A DNA stretch of 29,450 nt. It comes from Chrysochromulina tobinii (Eukaryota > Haptophyta > Prymnesiales > Chrysochromulinaceae). The notes beneath the pieces are model-generated. The model worked only from the letters and a program-made list of their open reading frames with translations, was not told the DNA's origin and did not search any database. How positions within the stretch are numbered: position 1 is the stretch's first letter; every line of letters begins with the position of its first letter. Shown one piece after another: positions 1-8,356 of this stretch. The stretch lies in the NCBI GenBank assembly GCA_001275005.1, contig JWZX01002741.1, forward strand, positions 1-29,450, given 5' to 3'. A program made the translations under genes and the position numbers.

Positions 1-848
1 GCCTGATGAGTGTCGTAGCGAGCGCGGCGGTGCAGCGTGCGGGCTGCACGGAGCTGGAGCTGGCGTCGCTGCCCGCGCGGTTCGTCAACGTCTTCGAGAC
101 GATCACGGAGGCGGGCGTGCTCCTTCTGCGCGCCCTCGATGGGCACGAGCCATCGCTGCGCGTGCAGCCGCGCCTGCAGCTCGTGCCCGACCCTTCGCCG
201 CCTTCGATCCTCTTCTTTGGCTCTACGTTCCGCGAGTGGAATGCGGTGCGCTCCAATGGCGTGGGTGCAGGGCGCACGCCGCCCGGCCCGATCTTTTTGA
301 GCGCGCACCCGCCGCCCCTGGGTGCGAAGCTCGGCTCTCTCGGCCGCCCCTCCGAGATACACGTGCTGCTGCGCACCGAGAGCATGCTCGCCGAGGGCCT
401 CTCCTTTTTTACTGTTGAGTGTGAGGCCCACACGGAGGCTGGGATGGGCGGGGCGGCGGCGGAGGCCGAGGGCGCGCCGGCGGCCTCGGTGGCGGCGGCG
501 AGTGCGGGGCCGGCACTCGAGGGCTGGGTATGCGTGGGCGACGTGGACACGGGCCTCGTCGGTCCTTGGCACTTTGCATCGGTGGTCCACGCGCGCGATG
601 GATCGGTTCTCATGAGCGAGGAGGAGATCGAGCCGCTCCGGCAGGCGCGCGCGCGCCGCTCTGCCGAGCTACTGGCCTCCAAGAAGGCGGCGCTCGAGGA
701 GGCCGAGGCGCGGCAGCGGCAGAAGGAGGCCGCGGCAAGGCGCCGTAACGAGCAGCTCGCTGAGGAGGAAGTGCCGCGCCCGGCTAAGCGCTTCAACCCG
801 TACCTGGCGCATAGGCAAGATGCTCAGGCGGAGCAGGATGAGGACTGA
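1..848 (+). CDS. KptA/Tpt1-like RNA 2'-phosphotransferase, 3' part (5' end outside the window)
   Basis: The reading frame is open to the left edge; the first ATG inside the window is at 6 and the stop is at 846-848. Counting from that ATG, residues about 41-48 read RALDGHEP, like the RAxQGH motif of Tpt1. An ILFFGSTFREW segment replaces the usual HGT motif. GRPSEIHVLL followed by AEGLSFF matches the SGMR...A.G..F block, and VGDVDTGLVGPWHF matches the C-terminal GDxDGFxPxxYF block. The family removes the splice-junction 2'-phosphate of tRNA using NAD+. The N-terminal winged-helix part with the LRH motif is not in the window and should lie upstream. The His of HGT appears replaced, so activity is uncertain. 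An Ala-rich insertion interrupts the domain (about residues 143-170), and the C-terminus is a charged helix rich in Arg/Glu/Ala. Family call from motif matching only. Confidence 0.62.
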   Translation, partial: LMSVVASAAVQRAGCTELELASLPARFVNVFETITEAGVLLLRALDGHEPSLRVQPRLQLVPDPSPPSILFFGSTFREWNAVRSNGVGAGRTPPGPIFLSAHPPPLGAKLGSLGRPSEIHVLLRTESMLAEGLSFFTVECEAHTEAGMGGAAAEAEGAPAASVAAASAGPALEGWVCVGDVDTGLVGPWHFASVVHARDGSVLMSEEEIEPLRQARARRSAELLASKKAALEEAEARQRQKEAAARRRNEQLAEEEVPRPAKRFNPYLAHRQDAQAEQDED

Positions 849-1004
849 CGTAAGTTACTGTGTATGTTGCCGGTTGTCAGTACTTTCAAGGACTTTTCGT
901 GAGTGTGAAGCACTTTCACGCAGATCGATCCCTCCCTGAATCCTGCTGGACGTGCTTCGTCCAGCTGGGGCTGTGCGGCCGTGGCTCAGTTTCCGAAGCT
1001 CGGC
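849..1004 (+). other. Short spacer between the KptA-like and Aat-like genes, with a GTAAGT just after the stop codon
   Basis: Only about 156 bases separate the stop of the first gene from the proposed ATG of the second. A perfect splice-donor-like CGTAAGT follows the TGA stop directly (849-855). A possible acceptor (GTGGCTCAG) ends at 989, in frame with the second gene. This could be a 3'-UTR intron, a promoter spacer, or the trace of a read-through/alternatively spliced pair. I see no TATA box. Confidence 0.35.
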
Positions 1005-1991
1005 ATGCCGTCCGATCTAGAGCTCAAGGACCTTGGGGTGTGCCTCGCCCTTTTACACCAGCCGTGCCCGCGGATACGAGACCTCTCCGAGCTGCGCGAG
1101 GCCATGCGCGACGATCGGCTACCCCGGCGCATGCGCGGCGGCGAATTTTGCTGGTCACTAAGCTTCGAGCCATCGTTCGTGAGCGCGCTGCTGTACGAGG
1201 GTTTCCTGCCCATCTCGTCAGAGTGCGGCGCGCGCCTCGGGCTCGGCACGCCGCTCTACGTGCTCCAGCCCAAGCTGCATGTGCACCGTTGCATCCTCGA
1301 GTTCCCACAGCTCCATGTGTCCAGGAAGACGCGCAAGGTGGCCAAGCGGTACAGGCTGACGATCAGCACGGCCTTCGATGATGTGCTTGCCGCGTGCGTC
1401 CAGCAGCACGGCGAGAATTGGCTCTATCCACCGATGCGTCGCGTGCTCTCGTCACTGAGCGGCGTGCCCCAGCCTCGGCAGCGGGCGGCCCCAGAGGACC
1501 CGCCGCCGGGCAAGCTGGGCAAGGGCATGCAGGGTGATGGCGAGCTGGGTGAGGGTCAGCCAGGCGCGGGCACGCCGGGCCCGGCGGCAGCCGAGGTGCC
1601 GAGCAAGCCAAGCAATCCGAGCACTCCACTTGCGATCTCGTTTGAGCTGTGGAGTCATTCGGAGCTGGACGGGCAGGATGAGTCCACGCCTGATCAGTCC
1701 GCAGGGCGCCGTGATGGGCACAGTGCTGGCGAGGGGTGGGCGGCCGAGGCGGTCGAAGGACAGTCTGCGGCCACTCCCTCGACTAAGTCGGCGGCCTCAT
1801 GGGCGCCTGATGCGGGCGAGGAGTCCATCGACGAGCCGAGCGGCGCTGGTGGCCATCGTAGCGGCGGAAGAAGCGATGGCGGCGGCGGCGGCGGCAGCAG
1901 CAGCAGCAGCATCAGCAGCGGCAGCGATGGGAGCGGCAGCACCGGCAGTGCAAGCGGAACCGACGGAACCGGAACCGGAACCGGCTCTGGC

Positions 1992-2042
<51 letters not shown>

Positions 2043-2381
2043 CATCGGCAGCTTGTGGCCGGCGAGTTCGGCGTCATTGTCGGACAGAGCTACCTCTCCC
2101 TCTCTGGCTTCCGAAAGGAGAGCTCTGCCGGCTCGGTGCAGCTCTACCTCACGGCAGAGGTCTTGCGGCTGGCCGGCTTTGCGTATTGGGACTTTGGGCA
2201 GGGGCCGCCGCACGATTACAAATTCCGACTGGGCGCTGAACTCGTCCCTCGCCAGACCTTCCTTGAGCGCTTCCGCCAGATCCGCGACGCACCGAACTCG
2301 CTGGGCGAGTTGATCGAGCGTTGCGGCAATGAGTTCACACAGGTGCAGCTGGAACTCGTGGGCCGGTCTGAGGCCCCATAG
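1005..2381 (+). CDS. Leucyl/phenylalanyl-tRNA--protein transferase (Aat)-like protein with large low-complexity insertion
   Basis: Predicted 458 residues from the ATG at 1005; an in-frame GTG lies eight codons upstream. Aat transfers Leu or Phe from aminoacyl-tRNA to N-terminal Arg/Lys of proteins (bacterial N-degron pathway). The N-terminal half matches the family: LHVSRKTRKVAKRYRLTIS corresponds to the SRS(L/M)xR block, then AFDDVLAAC, then NWLYPPM for the TWI motif (Trp kept, about residue 139). The GNAT-like half resumes with AISFELW, LVAGEFGVIVGQ, AYWDFGQ, LGAELVPR and FLERFRQIR. Between FELW and LVAGEFG sits an insertion of about 130 residues rich in Ser, Gly and Glu, ending in a Gly run from a GGC array. 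The GESMF motif is replaced by SLSGF, so the Glu implicated in catalysis is missing, and the N-terminal substrate-pocket Trp-Trp pair is not recognisable; the Asp of IDCQ seems kept. Function may be altered. Confidence 0.68.
1988..2041 (+). repeat. GGC trinucleotide array encoding a polyglycine run
   Basis: About 17 nearly uninterrupted GGC codons inside the Aat-like gene, giving a polyglycine run of about 20 residues. It closes the low-complexity insertion just before the second half of the transferase fold. The preceding 1876-1987 is also simple sequence (GGC, AGC and GGAACC units). Likely length-variable between strains. Confidence 0.9.
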
Positions 2382-2801
2382 ATTGACCGACCTCGAAACT
2401 GACGACCGGACGGATTGGTCTTACACGGCGACAAACGCGGCCTGGTCGCACACAAAGAATTTCGTAACGTAACCTAACTCCTACGGTGCACACAAAATTA
2501 GTCAACGTGCGCGTGTTGAAATCCAAATCGGTACCCCGCGATACCGCTAACATTCGTGCGCGCATATTTTTATCATGGCTCACGCGTCACATCGGATCCT
2601 ACGTCGGGGTTACAGGCTGCACGCACGAGCCTTCAAAGTACCCATATGGCTATGCTCATCCCCAGCTATAGGCTTTCGTGGCTGGCGCGGCCCCTGACAG
2701 TAGACAGACCTTGGCTAGAGCCTCAGCGCGCTGCTCTGTAACGGCGTGTATGTAAGCGTGCAGCGACGCGCGGGCGAGGGCGGGGCGCAGGAGGATCTGA
2801 T
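2382..2801. other. Convergent intergenic region
   Basis: This 420-base stretch lies between the stop of the Aat-like gene (+) and the stop of the adenylate kinase-Nudix gene (-), so it should hold both 3' UTRs. It is less GC-rich than the genes. I see no convincing coding, RNA gene or repeat in it. Confidence 0.5.
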
Positions 2802-5800
2802 TCAGAAGCTAACGGCCGCGGCCGCTCGTTCTTCGCGCCGGAGGAGGGCCTGGAGCTCGAGGGCACCAGGCTCGGCCTCGAGGTCTACTAGCCCATGCCG
2901 AAGGATGAAGTCGACGGCGACAAGCGCGGAGTTGGGCTTCCACAGAGGCAGTTGGGTTCTGATCGAGCTGATGACCTGATGAGGGAGGCACTCAGAGGCC
3001 ATTCGTGGCAATCAGTGGTAATCAGAGGCAATCAGTGGCAGCCCGTGGCGATCCGGGAGCACTCAATGGCAATCACCTCATCGATAGGAAGCAGCCGAAA
3101 CTCTTCGACTTCGCCATCACCGCACATCGGGAGCATGCCTTTGGGCATCTCCAAGTCAAAGATAGCGAGATGCTTCGTAGAGAGCCCTTTTCGTGTCGCG
3201 TACCGGTACGAGACCAACCCCGTGGGCACGAGGCGTTCAAGGACGTCGCGCGGCAAGCTGGCCTCCTCCATGCACTCCTGATGAGGGAGGCAATCAGACG
3301 CAATTTGTGGCAATCAGTGGTAATCAGAGGCAAGCTGGCCTCCTCCATGCACTCCTGATGAGGGAGGCAATCAGACGCAATCAGCGGCGGAGGCCATAAG
3401 AGGCGCCAGCGGCCAGCGGCTATCGGCGTCTCGCTTCTGGACGCGGACCCTCACCTGGCGATCATCAGAGGCAATCAGAGGCAATCAGAGGCGACCCAAG
3501 GCAATCAGAGGCAATCAGAGGCAATCAGAGGCAATCAGAGGCGACCCAAGGCAATCAGAGGCGATCAGAGGAGGCAATCAGAGGCAATCAGAGGCGACCC
3601 AAGGCAATCAGAGGCAATCCAAGGCAATCGGAGACGATCGGAAGCAATCAGCGGACCCTCACCTTGGCGACGTTGTCCGCGAACGACATGCCAGCCGGCT
3701 GGCCGCCCGCGACCATCTGGTCGAGCAGCCCCGCGTACGTTGCCTTGCTCAGCGAGCGCTGTGCCACCCACATACCCCAAGGTCGTGGATCCTGCGGCCG
3801 CTCAGGATGGCGCACCCAGCCATTGACATGCACCGCATACGCAGGCACCCCTAGATAGATCATGGCCGCGCGCTCGAGTTGCAGAGACGGCTCGGCAGAG
3901 CCAGACGCGACGAAGCCCCGAGCAATCGGATGGACCTCCTGAAGCTCATGCCGCACCTGGGCGCCGTCCCGAGCGATCCGTTATGGCCGTCAGTGGCACT
4001 CGGCGGCACTCGGCGCCTAGCGTGTGCGTGTGCGCGTGCTCGCGTGCGAGGGGAGAGGGAGCGAGAGTCAGTTCGCCAATGAAATATGAATGCCGTTCCG
4101 CATCGGGTATGCCTCAGGCGTTGGGCGCTTGGTCTTCATCCCCTCTTCCCTCTCTCCCCAGCGTGCGTGGGCCGTGCGCACAGCGGCCGCAGCCAGAGGC
4201 ACTCACTGTAACTCAGAGGCACTCACTGTAAATGAGTGGCGAGTGGCGAGAGGAGGCACTGACCATATTTGGAGTGGCCAGTCTCATTGGAGGCATTGGA
4301 GGCATTCAGAGTCCATTTGTGGCCATCCGTGGCCGTCAGTGGCTCAAGGAATGTCATCAGATGCAAACAGGTGCACACAGATGCAGCTGCACTCAGGTGC
4401 AAGCAGCTGCGAACAGCTGCGAACAGCTGCGAACAGCTGCGAACAGATGCAATCAGTCTCACTCACCTTGGCAGCCGGAATGTGGCCATCCGCCACAAGC
4501 TCTTCCACGAGAGTAGCCACCACCTCGGTACGTTCGGAGCTCGAGGTGGCCACTGGCGCGAGCTCGAGGGCAATGCCTTCGGGGCTGCTGCCGCTCACAC
4601 TCGAGTCGCTGCTCGTCGGCGGCCAGTCGACGTAGCGGCACGCGTACCTTAGGGATAGGGATCGGGTGAGGGTGAGGGGTTGACTTTCGAGAGGGCGATG
4701 TCGACGTAGCGGCACGCGTACCCGGCCGCGAGTTGCGGAGCGAGCGCCTCGCGTGTGGCCGCATCCACCCAGCCCACCTGCTCTCCCGCAGCCACCACCG
4801 GCACGAACGCGCCGGGCACGTACTCGTTGCATCGGCGCACCGCCGCGAGAAGCGTGCCCACGACGTCGCTTTCGCGCGTGGCCGCCTCTTCATAATAGCG
4901 CACGATGCAGGTGCCTTCTTCCTCGCCAGGCTCGCACAGCGCCTCCACATCGCCCTCTCGAAAGTCAGACACGCCCCCCGCCAGGGCCGCCATCGCCTCC
5001 TGCCACGTGTCCGCGGAGGTTGGGAGCTTGCCCTCCTGTAGGCGCCGCCCGCCATAGCCACGGTAGAGGACGCGCGCTCCTTCCTCGCCCCAGCCCTCTG
5101 CCGCATCCTCAAGCCGCCGCTGGCGCACGAGATAGTCGCGGTACTGGCTCACCTTGCCAAGGGCGACGCCCTCGAGAAATGTAGCCACCTCGCGGAAGCA
5201 ATCGAGCTCGCTGCGCGCGGTGTCGATGCGCCGAAAGGGCACGCGTGCGCCTTCAAAGGTGCGCACGATGTCCGCGCAGGAGTGCCGATGGTCGGCCAGC
5301 CGGCGAGAGAGCACCTCGGGCGTGTCGTCCACCCGCCATACGAGCCGCTCATGCAAGCCTTCAGGCGGCGGCGCATACACGGGGTGGTACGTCTGCCCCG
5401 TTGTGGAGTCGACGCACCTGTGGGGAGAAGACGCCGTACTGAGCACTTGCATGCAAGGCAGGGGCCGAGTGCACGGCACGCTCGGCGCACCGGCCCAAGG
5501 CAAACTCCTTGACGAGCTCGTCCGGCCGCTCAAGAAGCACCACCGCGTCCGGTCTGAGCGCCGACCACTCGGGACTCAGGATCGCCTCCGCCTGCAAGAG
5601 CCCACCAGTGGCACTCAGTAGCAACCGGGGGCAATCAGGGGCACTCAGGTGAATTCAGAGACGCCTCCACCTGCTCTTGCGTGCGAGGGAAGCCGTCAAG
5701 CAGCCAACCGCTCCGCGCCGAGTCGGGCGCTCCAGCGAGCCGATCGTTGAGGATCTTGAGCACGAGACGGTCGTCGAGGAGCGCACCAGCGGCCATCAGG

Positions 5801-6180
5801 TCGGCCACCTCGAGGCCGCGCCGTGTGCCCGCGCGTGTCTCGCCTCGCAGCAGCTGACCGATGCCCACCACGCGGCAGCTAAACGCGTGCGAGATCATCG
5901 GCGCGAGCGTGCCCTTGCCGGAGGCGACTCCGCCGATGAGCAGGACGCGAAGAGGCGGCAGCACAGGTAAGGTAAGGGACTGGCGCTTCACGTAGTCTCT
6001 CACAACCTTACGTCTAACCGCTGGTGGTGCGTATGTAAAGGGCTGCCACGTGCGTAGCTCCGGTGGCGCCGTGTAGCCACCAGCCTCTCCGCTCCTAGGA
6101 GATATGGGTGAGGCGATGGCCGAGGTGCTGCCGGCGAAGCAGAGTGTCAGAAGCCAACATGGACGAGCGGCATCCCTCAT
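2802..6180 (-). CDS. Adenylate kinase-Nudix (DUF4743 type) fusion protein, seven exons
   Basis: Model: complement(join(2802..2975, 3077..3277, 3663..3956, 4467..4647, 4722..5417, 5491..5591, 5671..6180)), 718 residues; every junction is GT-AG and in frame. Residues 1-35 look like a signal or transit leader (hydrophobic CWLLTLCFAGSTSA). Adenylate kinase spans about 75-290: P-loop GGVASGKGT (83-91), DGFPRT (162-167), a LID with GRCVDSTTGQTYH, then RVDDTPEVLSRRL and the RIDTAR strand. A linker of unknown function leads to a DUF4743 N-terminal block (RRCNEY...FVPVVAAGEQVGWV), then ERAAMIYLGVPAYAVHVNGW, MWVAQRSLSKATY, a Nudix box (GGQPAG...KECMEEASL, about 576-599; the first box Glu is Met but ECMEE is kept), GDGEVEEF and a WKPNSALVAVDFILRHG end. 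This Nudix group includes plant NUDX20/24 and yeast YJR142W, reported to hydrolyse damaged thiamin diphosphates. Adenylate kinase interconverts ATP, ADP and AMP. Likely plastid-targeted (inference). Confidence 0.82.
2976..3076 (-). other. Intron 6 of the adenylate kinase-Nudix gene, repeat-type
   Basis: Donor GAG|GTGATTGCC, acceptor CCTCCCTCATCAG|GTCATC. The interior contains the units CTGATTGCC, CTGATTACC and CTGAGTGCC. Phase 0. The spliced protein runs PIDE to VISSIRTQL, consistent with the DUF4743 C-terminus. Confidence 0.8.
3253..3381 (-). repeat. About 78-base tandem duplication covering an exon start and its splice acceptor
   Basis: GGCAAGCTGGCCTCCTCCAT through the acceptor GATGAGGGAGGCAATCAGAC (plus strand) occurs at about 3252-3301 and again at about 3330-3379. 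Only the first copy is contiguous with the rest of exon 6. The second is a decoy acceptor plus about 24 exon bases, followed directly by repeat DNA. Confidence 0.85.
3278..3662 (-). repeat. Intron 5 of the adenylate kinase-Nudix gene, filled with a 10-base minisatellite
   Basis: Donor AAG|GTGAGGG, acceptor CCTCATCAG|GAGTGC, 385 bases. On the plus strand 3465-3650 is a near-perfect array of GGCAATCAGA units (sense strand TCTGATTGCC), interspersed with a GGCGACCCAA variant. The 3' part also carries a tandem duplication of the acceptor and first exon bases (see 3253-3381). Confidence 0.85.
3957..4466 (-). repeat. Intron 4 of the adenylate kinase-Nudix gene, with several simple repeats
   Basis: Donor AAG|GTGAGTGAG, acceptor GCGCCCAG|GTGCGG, 510 bases, phase 0. 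It contains a 10-base array GAACAGCTGC at about 4405-4446, paired GGCACTCACTGTAA units near 4198-4232, and GGAGGCATT units near 4290-4310. No open frame in it has family features. Confidence 0.75.
4648..4721 (-). other. Intron 3 of the adenylate kinase-Nudix gene, bounded by a 23-base direct repeat
   Basis: The plus-strand sequence at 4626-4648 is repeated exactly at 4700-4722. In the sense direction the intron therefore starts with the same bases (GTACGCGTGCCGC...) as the next exon. Donor GG|GTACGC, acceptor CCCTAAG|GTACGC, 74 bases. The interior 4681-4701 is an exact inverted copy of exon sequence 4947-4967. Splicing yields AAGYACRYVDWPP; retention reaches a TAA within the intron. Confidence 0.88.
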
Positions 6181-6366
6181 GAAAGAGCTCCTCGAATCTC
6201 TCGCGACTTCGTCAATCTTCGAAACAATTTGAGGAATTTCTGAGTGAAAGAAAGTTTTTGTGGAGGAGGGGTCTGGAGATCTGAGGTGTGAATGGGCGAG
6301 TTGGACGTCGTGGGTTTTTTCACAGGAGCTGATAGGCGTTTGTGCGGTCGACACGTAGCCGCGGGG
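6172..6366. repeat. 195-base direct repeat, copy A: start codon and 5' flank of the adenylate kinase-Nudix gene
   Basis: From ATCCCTCATGAAAGAGCTC to ACGTAGCCGCGGGG. Nearly identical to 6549-6745, with a few substitutions and a net two-base insertion there. It includes the proposed ATG (6178-6180, minus strand), so it should carry the 5' UTR or promoter. Confidence 0.9.
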
Positions 6367-6548
6367 ACCGCATAACAGGGTGCCTATAAGGCTTTCCCCT
6401 GGGTATCCCCTTCCCCCCCAAACGGCGGAGAGACCCCCCAATGGGTTCTCCCGCATCCCCCCTGTCTGGCTCCATGATGGATACCGTCCTGTAATCTGGC
6501 CCTTTCACGTTGGGTTCACAGCCGTGTAACTTTGGGCGTCACACGGCA

Positions 6549-6745
6549 ATCCCTCATGAAAGAGCTCCTCGAATCTCTCGCGACTTCGTCAATCTTCGAA
6601 ACAATTTGAGGAATTTCTGAGCGAAAGAAAGTTCCTGTGTGGAGGAGGGGTCTGGAGATCTGAGGTGTGAATGGGCGAGTTGGACGTCGTGGGTTTTTTC
6701 ACAGGAGCTGAAAGGCGTTTGTGCGGTCGACACGTAGCCGCGGGG
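6549..6745. repeat. 197-base direct repeat, copy B: duplicated 5' flank with an orphan start codon
   Basis: Second copy of 6172-6366, displaced by 377-379 bases. Its ATG (6555-6557, minus strand) begins MRD as in the gene but then leaves the copy and stops after 13 codons. It may act as an upstream promoter copy or an upstream ORF. Confidence 0.9.
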
Positions 6746-7553
6746 CGCGCCATTCATGAGCCTCAGCTCGCGGACGGTTATCCACCTTGCCGAGCGGATG
6801 ACAAGTTCGTAGGTTCCCAGTTCCTAAGAAGAGGTCGTCGCGACCAGTTCAGTGCCGCGTTGACGCCATCTCTAATGGCTGCTCCTGGGCGTCGATCAGT
6901 GAGGGCCACCTTCTGATTCAGGTGTGCGCGGCTTTACTTCAAAGGCTCGCTTCCCATCCCTCGGCCGCGCAGCCCTCGCCTGCCCACCTCAATGGCCATC
7001 ACCTTCTCAATGACGACCCAAGCGGACGGGCGATCAGAGCGTTGCTGCCGAGAGGTGGCACGCAAGGGTGACGCCACCGCACGTGTACAATTTTTTGGCT
7101 GAGAGAAGCGAATCCCGTCCCACCCACTTACAGACGAGCTTGCTCGGCCGCACGCCCCAACGTCTCTCAATTTGCTGATGCCCACCCTTCATCGTGCAGG
7201 TGCGCGCTGCGATCGCGAACAGAACTCGACGGGCGCAAATGCCTCGTCGCTGCGACCGGCTATGCCCTCTGGACAAGGACATGCGAAGCGGCCCCGACAA
7301 TGCTGTAACAATGTTGCAGCTCATCGTACGCAGTGCACAGAGGTTAGCTGTGGATGACGCAAACCACACACACAGAGGAGGGCATGTGATCCGTCGCAGT
7401 AACCTCCATATCGCGTCGTTGCGAGACTCAGACACGCGAACGGCTATGAGGCCCTAGGAGAATGTGAACGTGCTCGGAGGTATATCATCATACGAAAAGT
7501 CTGGAAGCAGTTGACGGACAATTAGTTTCGTCAATTGAAAAAGTGACGAAGCG
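6746..7553. other. Region without a recognisable gene
   Basis: About 800 bases between the duplicated 5' flank and the MORN gene. Several short open frames exist on both strands but none shows family motifs or splice logic. A TATATCATCA motif at 7481 lies about 70 bases upstream of the MORN ATG and might be a promoter element. Confidence 0.4.
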
Positions 7554-8356
7554 ATGTGGGGCGGGACGAGGTGGACGGCTGTAGCCACTTTCTGGCAGAA
7601 AATAGTCTCCCTCTCGCGACAAATGCCAGACAGTCTCCCTTCTCATCGACTGCACAAGAGCAACGGCACACAGAAGCGGCATGGTGGCTCCAAGAAGAGA
7701 TTGAGCAAGGACCCGGAGGACAACGACGTTTACGAGGGCGTGAGGGTCTCGATTTCGAATACCGCACTCGCCGCGCACGTAATGAAATCAGCCACGCTGA
7801 TGACATATCCGCTTGCCTTTGCAGGAACTCAACAAGGACGGCAAGCGCGAAGGCAGGGGCACGTGCAGGTTTGCGAGCGGCGAGTCGTACGAGGGCGAGT
7901 GGAGGCACGGCAAGATGGATGGGCGCGGTTGCTTCAAGATGCTCGGTGAGAGCTGCTAGCCCGCATGCGCTTGCTCCCCACACGCTCCCCTCATGGAGCT
8001 CTCGTACACTTGCTCACAAGTTGCCCCTTCTCGCTTCAGACGGCGACATGTACGGCGGAACGTGGAAGAATGGGCTCAAGGATGGCCCGGGCACATATTA
8101 CTACGCCAGCGGCAACGCAGATGTAGTCAACTATTCCGGCGGCGAGGAGGTCGATGAGGGTGTTCGATTCTTAGCTGATCGGTCGGCAGCGTGGAAGCTC
8201 CTGAAGGGCGATCTCGTGGGCGAGATCTCACTCGAGGAGGCGCGCGAGATCGTCGACCGTATCGGCGAGATGTGCCCACCGCAGCTCAAGGAGGGATCAC
8301 CCAGCCTGCGGATGACCGGCGGCGCACTCACACTTGAGCCGTTAAGCTTGTCCTGA
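7554..8356 (+). CDS. MORN-repeat protein, three exons
   Basis: Model: join(7554..7739, 7825..7945, 8040..8356), 207 residues; an in-frame ATG at 7623 would give 184. Introns of 85 and 94 bases, GC|GTGAGG...TTTGCAG and CG|GTGAGA...CTTCAG. Only the spliced product makes MORN repeats: VYEGELNKDGKREGRGTC, SYEGEWRHGKMDGRGC and MYGGTWKNGLKDGPGTYYY, about residues 60-130. MORN modules bind membranes or other proteins and form scaffolds in protists. The C-terminal part (LLKGDLVGEISLEEAREIVDRIGEM) is acidic and helical, without a known domain. The N-terminus is basic (KRHGGSKKRLSK) and has no evident signal peptide. Role unknown. Confidence 0.78.

Noticed and set aside
1534-2313. Alternative plus-strand frame with polyalanine in the Aat-like gene
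   Set aside because: It is the shifted reading of the GGC/GCG repeats; the Aat motifs on both flanks fix the other frame.
3465-3650. Possible CRISPR array
   Set aside because: The unit is about 10 bases, repeated head to tail without unique spacers, and it sits in a spliced intron of a eukaryotic gene. It is a minisatellite.
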